This document shows, one piece after another, positions 51,210 to 55,424 of a stretch of 55,424 bases of DNA; positions within the stretch are counted from its first letter, which is position 1; the number at the start of each line of letters is the position of its first letter. The notes under the pieces were generated by a model. That model had not been told where the DNA came from, ran no database searches, and saw only the letters and a program-made list of their open reading frames with translations. Made by a program: the position numbers and the translations under genes. This DNA is from Bacillota bacterium (lineage in GTDB: Bacteria > Bacillota > Clostridia > Christensenellales > Aristaeellaceae), in contig JAEYRW010000042.1 of assembly GCA_023435435.1 (NCBI GenBank), positions 1-55,424 on the forward strand. Direction: 5' to 3'.

Positions 51210-52232
51210 ATGGATTATCTCAAATTCGGAAGCACGGGCCTTACCGTCTCGCGCACGGGCTTCGGCTGCCTGCCCATCCAGCGCGTTTCGTTCGACGAGG
51301 CGAAGGAGCTTCTCCGGTACGCCTACGACCACGGCGTCAACTTTTTCGACACCGCACGGGGGTACACGGACTCCGAGGAGAAGCTGGGCTATGCGCTTTC
51401 CGACGTGCGGGAAAAAATCGTCATCGCCACCAAATCCGGCGCGAAGACGGGCGCGGAGCTCGAAGCGCATCTTGACACGTCCCTCGCGTGCCTCAAGACG
51501 GACTACATCGACATCTTCCAGTTCCACAACACGCCCTTCGTCCCCATGCCCGGCGGCGCGGACGGCCTGTACGACGCGGCGCTCCGGGCCAAGGCGGCGG
51601 GCAAGATCCGCCACATCGGCATCACCAGCCACTCCCTCGAGCGCGCGGTGCAGGCGGTGATGTCCGGGCTCTATGAAACGCTGCAGTTTCCCTTCAACCA
51701 CCTCTCCACCGAGGGCGAAATCGCGCTGGTGCGGCTCTGCGCCGAAAAGAACGTGGGCTTCATCTGCATGAAAGGGATGTCCGGCGGGCTCGTTACAAAC
51801 GCGCGCATCCCCTTCGCCTACATCCGCGGATTCGAAAATGCCGTCCCCATCTGGGGCGTGCAGCGCATGCGCGAGATCGAGGAGTTCATCGCGTTTTCTG
51901 AAAATCCCCCCGCGCTCACGGACGAGTTGAACGCGCAGATTGAAAAGGACCGGCGGGAACTGGCGGGCGCGTTCTGCCGCGGCTGCGGCTACTGTCTGCC
52001 CTGCCCCGCGGGCATCCCCATTCAGATGGCGAACCGCATGCGCGAACTGTTGGCCCGTTCGCCGTCCCAGAACTGGCTTTCCCCGACGTGGCGCGCGGGC
52101 ATGGAAAAGATTGAAGACTGTACCAAATGCGGCGCGTGCGCAAAGAAGTGCCCCTACGGGCTGAAGCCCTTCGAGACGCTGCCCGCGCAGCTTGCCGCCT
52201 ATCGCGCGTTCATCGCGCAGAACGGACAATAA
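51210..52232 (+). CDS. Aldo/keto reductase with C-terminal 4Fe-4S ferredoxin-like domain
   Basis: 340 residues. AKR barrel (1 to about 235) with NFFDTARGYTDSEEKLG (catalytic Asp and Tyr), IATKSGAKTG (Lys), and QFHNTPF. The C-terminal domain has two cysteine clusters, CRGCGYCLPCPAGI (about 254) and CTKCGACAKKCPYG (about 304), which should bind iron-sulfur clusters, a layout found in anaerobes. It probably reduces a sugar or aldehyde. It starts immediately after the GH42 stop with AGGAGG upstream. Confidence 0.9.
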   Translation: MDYLKFGSTGLTVSRTGFGCLPIQRVSFDEAKELLRYAYDHGVNFFDTARGYTDSEEKLGYALSDVREKIVIATKSGAKTGAELEAHLDTSLACLKTDYIDIFQFHNTPFVPMPGGADGLYDAALRAKAAGKIRHIGITSHSLERAVQAVMSGLYETLQFPFNHLSTEGEIALVRLCAEKNVGFICMKGMSGGLVTNARIPFAYIRGFENAVPIWGVQRMREIEEFIAFSENPPALTDELNAQIEKDRRELAGAFCRGCGYCLPCPAGIPIQMANRMRELLARSPSQNWLSPTWRAGMEKIEDCTKCGACAKKCPYGLKPFETLPAQLAAYRAFIAQNGQ

Positions 52233-52798
52233 TGGTTACGCACCTCGTCAGCGCCTTGAGCGGCCATCCCGTCATCGCCGCTGCGCGCACCATGGACACC
52301 GTGACGCGCGCGGCGCAATCCCCCGTCGCGGCCGTCTTCATCCTCGGCGGCACAATTTCCAACCTCAAGGACATGGTGACGCGCGCCCACGACGGCAACA
52401 AGTACGCCTTTTTGCACATCGACCTTGCGGAAGGGCTGGGGCGCGACGACGCGGCGGTGGAATGGTGCGTCCGGGAACTGCGGGTGGACGGCGTGATCTC
52501 CACGCGTCCGTCGCTCATTCGGCGCGCCTCGGAGCTTGGCGTCATCACCGTGCAGCGGCTGTTCGTCATGGACTCCCCGTCGTTTGAGCACGGCAAGCGC
52601 CTTTTGCGCGCGACCCCGCCCGAAATGGCGGAGGTCCTACCAGGCATTGCCCCCAAGGCGGTCAAGCAGCTCTGCGCGGCGCTGGACAAGCCCGTCATCG
52701 CGGGCGGCATGATTTCCGAGAAAAGCGAGATTTTGGACGCCCTCAACGCGGGCGCCATCGCCGTTTCCGTGAGCGACGAAAGGTTGTGGAAGCTATAG
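52232..52798 (+). CDS. glpP: GlpP-family glycerol-3-phosphate-responsive antiterminator
   Basis: 188 residues of the GlpP family, a TIM-barrel-like protein that with glycerol-3-phosphate prevents termination in glp leader mRNAs. Landmarks are PVIAAARTMDTVTRAAQSPVAAVFILGG (in part: VFILGGTISNLKDMV), HIDLAEGLGRDDAAV, DGVISTRPSLI, QRLFVMDS, LPGIAPKAV and PVIAGGMIS near the end. No glpF, glpK or glpD lies in the window, so its target is elsewhere or different. The ATG shares one base with the aldo/keto reductase stop. Confidence 0.88.
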   Translation: MVTHLVSALSGHPVIAAARTMDTVTRAAQSPVAAVFILGGTISNLKDMVTRAHDGNKYAFLHIDLAEGLGRDDAAVEWCVRELRVDGVISTRPSLIRRASELGVITVQRLFVMDSPSFEHGKRLLRATPPEMAEVLPGIAPKAVKQLCAALDKPVIAGGMISEKSEILDALNAGAIAVSVSDERLWKL

Positions 52799-53538
52799 AC
52801 CGGTACCTGCACTTTGGCTGGAACCCGATGCCCCTGGTCGACCGCGTCGCGCTTCCCGCCCCGTTCCCCCATCCCCTCCGCTTGGCCTTCGCGGCGGATT
52901 TTCACATTCGGGCCGCCACCCCGGACGACTATCTCGACGCCCTTTGCGGCCTGCTTTCCGGTCTTGGGGCGGATCTTCTGCTTCTGGGCGGCGATTACGG
53001 GGAGCGCGAAGCCGACGTGCGCAGGCTTTTTCAGCGGCTCAACCGGTGTAAATTCCGGTACGGCGCGTATGCCGCCGTCGGAAACAACGACCGGGAATGC
53101 TTTTCACCGCTCGAGGGGCTTCGCGAAATCGCCGAGATGCCCGTTCTCGTGAACGAGTCCGTGCGCGTAAGCGTCGACGGCATTTCCCTGGAAATCGGCG
53201 GCGTGGACGAAATGAAGCGCGGACACCCAGACGCCCGCGCCCTTTTTACGCGGGATGCGGATTACCGGATTCTCCTTTCTCACTATCCCGTGATCCCGGA
53301 ATTTGAGGGCGGCACGCCCGCCGACCTCGTACTGTCCGGCCATACCCACGGCGGACAGTGGAACCTTTTGGGCTTTACCTCGTACACCCTCGGCTTCGAG
53401 CGCGGAAAGGCCGCGCATCTGGCCGGATTGCGGGAATACGGCGGCGTCCGGCTCCTGGTCTCCACCGGAATCGGCATGAGTAAGCTGCCCCTGCGCTTCG
53501 GCGCGGCGTCCCGCATCCACCTGATCACGCTGGGCTGA
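52786..53538 (+). CDS. Calcineurin-like metallophosphoesterase (YkuE-like)
   Basis: 250 residues. Motifs are AADFHIR (metal Asp and His, about 36-42), GGDYGERE (about 67), GNNDREC (about 99), LLSHYP (about 160) and SGHTHGGQWNL (about 182), the membrane-associated YkuE class fold but without a clear N-terminal helix. The substrate is unknown. GTG 52786 overlaps the glpP end by 13 bases. Confidence 0.82.
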   Translation: MEAIDRYLHFGWNPMPLVDRVALPAPFPHPLRLAFAADFHIRAATPDDYLDALCGLLSGLGADLLLLGGDYGEREADVRRLFQRLNRCKFRYGAYAAVGNNDRECFSPLEGLREIAEMPVLVNESVRVSVDGISLEIGGVDEMKRGHPDARALFTRDADYRILLSHYPVIPEFEGGTPADLVLSGHTHGGQWNLLGFTSYTLGFERGKAAHLAGLREYGGVRLLVSTGIGMSKLPLRFGAASRIHLITLG

Positions 53539-53541
53539 CGG

Positions 53542-54849
53542 ATGTCCCGGTGCCGGGAGGCGATTGATCTGTCCATCAAAACGCAACCGCTTGACCGCAT
53601 GATGTTTTTCTATGCGGGCGTGCAGGAGCCTCTTATTCGCTGCCTGCTTCGCTTTCGGGATCACCTCGACGAAGGGACGCTCAGGCGGGCTGTCGAGCTT
53701 TCAATGGACGCCGTGCCTCCGCTTCGAGGCACGTTTGACGAGGCGCGCCTTTCCTGGCGGGCGGCACGCTTTTCCGCGGCGGATGTTCTTAGGATTGAAG
53801 CGGTTCCGGGGGGAAGCGACCCTGCTCCTTACATGCTTTCGTCCATTGATTGGACGCGCATGCCGCAGTTGCAGGTGCGTATCCTGCGGGAAGCGGAACG
53901 TGATTCGATGGTGTTCATCGTCAACCACATGGTCATGGACGGCGCGGGCTTCAAGCAATTTCTGTATCTGTTGGCGGACCTTTACGCAAAATGCGCGGCG
54001 GATCCGGCATACGAAGGCCCCGCGCCTCTCGCGGGACCGCGCAATCTCGGCCAGATTTTGCGCAATCTGCCCATCCCCGAAAGAATGAAGATTCTCGCCG
54101 CGCCAACCGATTCAACCAACTCCGATCCCGCCATGCGCCTGCCCCTTGTCGGGAACGACGCGCGCCCCGCACTGGTTGTTTCGCACTTGGACGAGGCCTT
54201 GTTCGAGGCCGTCCGGCACGGGGCGAAAAAAAGAGGCGCCAGCGTCAACGACGTTTTTCTCGCCGCCTATCTGCGCGCCCTTCGTTCGATGACCGGATGC
54301 GCGCGCGTCGCGGTTCCGTGTCCGGTCGATCTCAGGCGGTTCGCGCGGCCGGGACAGAATTGCGGCATCTGCAATCTGACGGGCAGCTTCTCCTGCGGCG
54401 TAGAAATCGGGGCGGACGAAACGTTTTATGGGACTCTCGCGAAGGTCGCCGAAGCGACGCATGCGCAAAAGGAAAAAACCGACTGTCTCAAGGGCCCAAC
54501 ACTGTTTTGCATCATCGACAGGCTGCTCCCGCACCGGGTTGTGCGCAAACTCTTTTTGAAGCTGGCGCCGCCGCCCGTGATCGGCTATACCAATCTAGGC
54601 GTGCTGAACGAGGCGCTGCTGCGCTTCGGGGCGCATGAGGCGGGCGACGCGTTCTTTGCGACGGCCATAAAAAAACCTCCCTATTTTCAGCTTTCCGTAT
54701 CCACGTACCGCGGCTCCTGCACGCTTTCGAGCAGCCTGTACGCGACGGAGGAAGACGAAAAAAAAGTGCGCGACTTGCACGCGCGCATCATCCGCGACAT
54801 GGGAAGCGTCGCGGAAAATGTACAGAATATTCCGGGCTGCGGCTGTTGA
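53542..54849 (+). CDS. Condensation/alcohol O-acetyltransferase-like acyltransferase
   Basis: 435 residues of the chloramphenicol-acetyltransferase/condensation-domain superfamily. The catalytic HxxxDG is at His129-Asp133-Gly134 (FIVNHMVMDGAGF). The second lobe has RGASVNDVFLAAYLRALR (about 232-249) and the C-terminal YFQLSVSTYRGSCTLSSSLYAT strand region. It resembles alcohol acetyltransferase or PapA/wax-ester-like stand-alone proteins; there is no carrier-protein or adenylation gene nearby, so a lipid or alcohol acceptor is more likely than non-ribosomal peptide work. ATG 53542 lies three bases after the metallophosphoesterase stop. Confidence 0.72.
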   Translation: MSRCREAIDLSIKTQPLDRMMFFYAGVQEPLIRCLLRFRDHLDEGTLRRAVELSMDAVPPLRGTFDEARLSWRAARFSAADVLRIEAVPGGSDPAPYMLSSIDWTRMPQLQVRILREAERDSMVFIVNHMVMDGAGFKQFLYLLADLYAKCAADPAYEGPAPLAGPRNLGQILRNLPIPERMKILAAPTDSTNSDPAMRLPLVGNDARPALVVSHLDEALFEAVRHGAKKRGASVNDVFLAAYLRALRSMTGCARVAVPCPVDLRRFARPGQNCGICNLTGSFSCGVEIGADETFYGTLAKVAEATHAQKEKTDCLKGPTLFCIIDRLLPHRVVRKLFLKLAPPPVIGYTNLGVLNEALLRFGAHEAGDAFFATAIKKPPYFQLSVSTYRGSCTLSSSLYATEEDEKKVRDLHARIIRDMGSVAENVQNIPGCGC

Positions 54850-54874
54850 CAGACGGGATGCCCGCGGCTATAAT
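54846..54874 (+). promoter_or_regulatory. Consensus sigma-A promoter of the structured RNA
   Basis: Perfect TTGACA (54846-54851), 17-bp spacer and perfect TATAAT (54869-54874). The -35 overlaps the acyltransferase stop codon. No ribosome site or plausible coding frame follows, which indicates a non-coding RNA gene. Confidence 0.92.
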
Positions 54875-54880
54875 AGGAGC

Positions 54881-55068
54881 CGGAAGATATCCTGTGGTGT
54901 GCGTCACGCCGATGCTTTTACCCACATATCACGAAAAGGTTTCCGGGTCGATGCGTGGCTGTCAGGCCCCCGATTTCGCTGGGGAAGGCAATAAACGGTC
55001 GCAGGTTACCGCCCTGCCGAGAGGCGGGTGATAAAGCAAAGGCGAGCGGCATTTACGGGATTTAGTTT
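54881..55068 (+). ncRNA. ssrS: 6S RNA (probable)
   Basis: The transcript should start near 54881 and end at the terminator at 55069. Its ends pair: ATCCTGT (54889-54895) with ACGGGAT (55055-55061). Inside are stems CCACATATC/GATGCGTGG, CCCC/GGGG and CCGCC/GGCGG. Order and wording follow bacterial 6S RNA: a GTGTGCGTCACGCC segment, CATATCACGAAAAGG, GGGGAAGGCAATAAACGG and a terminal AGCGGCATTTACGGGAT, compared from memory with E. coli 6S (GAAGCCUUAAAACUGCG, GGCGGCAUCUCGGAG). 6S RNA mimics an open promoter and binds RNA polymerase holoenzyme. SRP RNA, tmRNA and RNase P RNA signatures are absent. The identity is inferred by resemblance. Confidence 0.68.
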
Positions 55069-55100
55069 GGGAGTCCGCGCAGGCGGACTCCCGTTTCTTG
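55069..55100 (+). terminator. Intrinsic terminator of the structured RNA
   Basis: GGGAGTCCGC (55069-55078) and GCGGACTCCC (55083-55092) form a perfect 10-bp stem with a 4-base loop, followed by GTTTCTTG. Confidence 0.85.
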
Positions 55101-55165
55101 CGGTTGAAATCTGTTTCACTGTTCTGTGACCAAAATCCTCCCACCGCACATGTGCGCACGCCACT

Positions 55166-55203
55166 CCGCCCGTTCGCAGAATCAGCGAACGGGCGGGTTT
55201 TTC
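55166..55203 (+). terminator. Second intrinsic terminator
   Basis: CCGCCCGTTCGC (55166-55177) and GCGAACGGGCGG (55185-55196) form a perfect 12-bp stem with a 7-base loop, followed by GTTTTTTC-like sequence. It is about 75 bp beyond the first terminator with no gene between them, so it may be a backup terminator or end a separate short RNA. Confidence 0.75.
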
Positions 55204-55424
55204 TAAGGACGTGCCTTGTCAAAAAAGCCGCACGTGTAGATTCGGCTTGGCTCCTTGGCCCTGCAATCTGGAGAACCTGAGAACCGACGATCGGGTGCAG
55301 AGATTTTTTCGTCCGGCGTGGAGCCGAAGCGCGGGCGTAGCGGCACTACGCCAAGTGGAAGGGGACAAAGCTGGGCGGAAAAAGATCAAGCCACAGGCTT
55401 CCCGGGCTGCCGACCCCTTGGCTC
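55204..55424. other. Non-coding region with a long imperfect inverted repeat
   Basis: The window from 55101 to the end has no supported gene. A T-rich/A-rich inverted repeat (AGATTTTTTCGTCC at 55301-55314 against GGGCGGAAAAAGAT at 55373-55386) encloses a perfect inner stem GGCGTAG/CTACGCC (55334-55340, 55346-55352). The whole could fold into a hairpin of about 85 bases. The element resembles dispersed intergenic repeats known in gut Clostridia, but I cannot confirm its copy number. TTGGCTC occurs near 55246 and again at the window end. Confidence 0.45.

Noticed and set aside
54881..55068. SRP RNA, tmRNA or RNase P RNA for the structured transcript
   Set aside because: The SRP GGAAGG loop context, a tmRNA tag ORF with tRNA-like ends, and the RNase P GAGGAAAGTCC core are all absent.
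1..55424. CRISPR array, tRNA genes or insertion sequences
   Set aside because: No regularly spaced direct repeats, cloverleaf-like sequence with CCA end, or transposase motifs were seen on reading both strands. A tRNAscan or CRISPR search was not possible.

Overview
The window is a gene-dense, GC-rich bacterial chromosome segment that reads as a gut-type, spore-former-related Clostridia (Firmicutes) lineage. The pointers are a gerM–rph–rdgB–yfcE block in the order known from Bacillus, an RqcH-type NFACT protein, the secD–secF–recJ–rel–dtd–hemZ order typical of Clostridia, an alpha2-type glycyl-tRNA synthetase, and strong AAGGAGG-type ribosome binding sites. The taxonomic call is inference. 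No tRNA, rRNA, CRISPR, transposase or phage gene was recognised. Several promoters carry an extended -10 (TGnTATAAT).

Layout. 1-3984 (minus): murJ, then metY and metA (O-acetylhomoserine route to homocysteine) and the start of an RND/MMPL exporter. 4078-6967 (minus): GerMN-domain protein, an RNase PH/dITPase fusion, and a YfcE-like phosphodiesterase. 7151-14805 (plus): rqcH, sn-glycerol-1-phosphate dehydrogenase, ruvB, queA, a Tet(M)-like ribosomal-protection GTPase with a short upstream ORF, and a ParB/sulfiredoxin-fold protein. 14844-23839: a carboxyethylornithine-synthase-like dehydrogenase, a papain-fold orphan, D-lyxose/mannose isomerase, class I aldolase, GH38 alpha-mannosidase, glyS and an alpha/alpha-toroid protein. 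23845-28096 (minus): XRE regulator, two duplicated GNAT genes, a YaiI-family protein and transketolase.

28197-44016 (minus) is a long run, read from its promoter: secD, secF (with a terminator after it), recJ, rel, dtd, an MBL hydrolase, hemZ, three tandem cyclophilins (lipoprotein, membrane-anchored, cytosolic), a CARDB/DUF11-like surface protein, DUF2461 and a phosphohexomutase. 44175-54849 holds a PHP phosphatase, a PhnP-like MBL protein, a Cys-type sulfatase, and a plus-strand carbohydrate run: ROK kinase, GNAT, GH42 beta-galactosidase, aldo/keto reductase with ferredoxin domain, GlpP, metallophosphoesterase and a condensation/AATase-like acyltransferase. The end of the window holds a consensus promoter driving a structured RNA that I read as 6S RNA, followed by intergenic hairpins.

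Functional themes. Housekeeping translation, repair and secretion genes are interleaved with two small glycan-use modules: alpha-mannosides to mannose, fructose and glycolysis near 16.9-21.4 kb, and galactosides, possibly sulfated, near 45.8-52.2 kb. The least conventional parts are the Tet(M)-like/ParB-like pair, the aldolase terminator that encloses the next gene's promoter, SecF with two Ala/Glu/Thr-rich insertions, and the triplicated cyclophilins.
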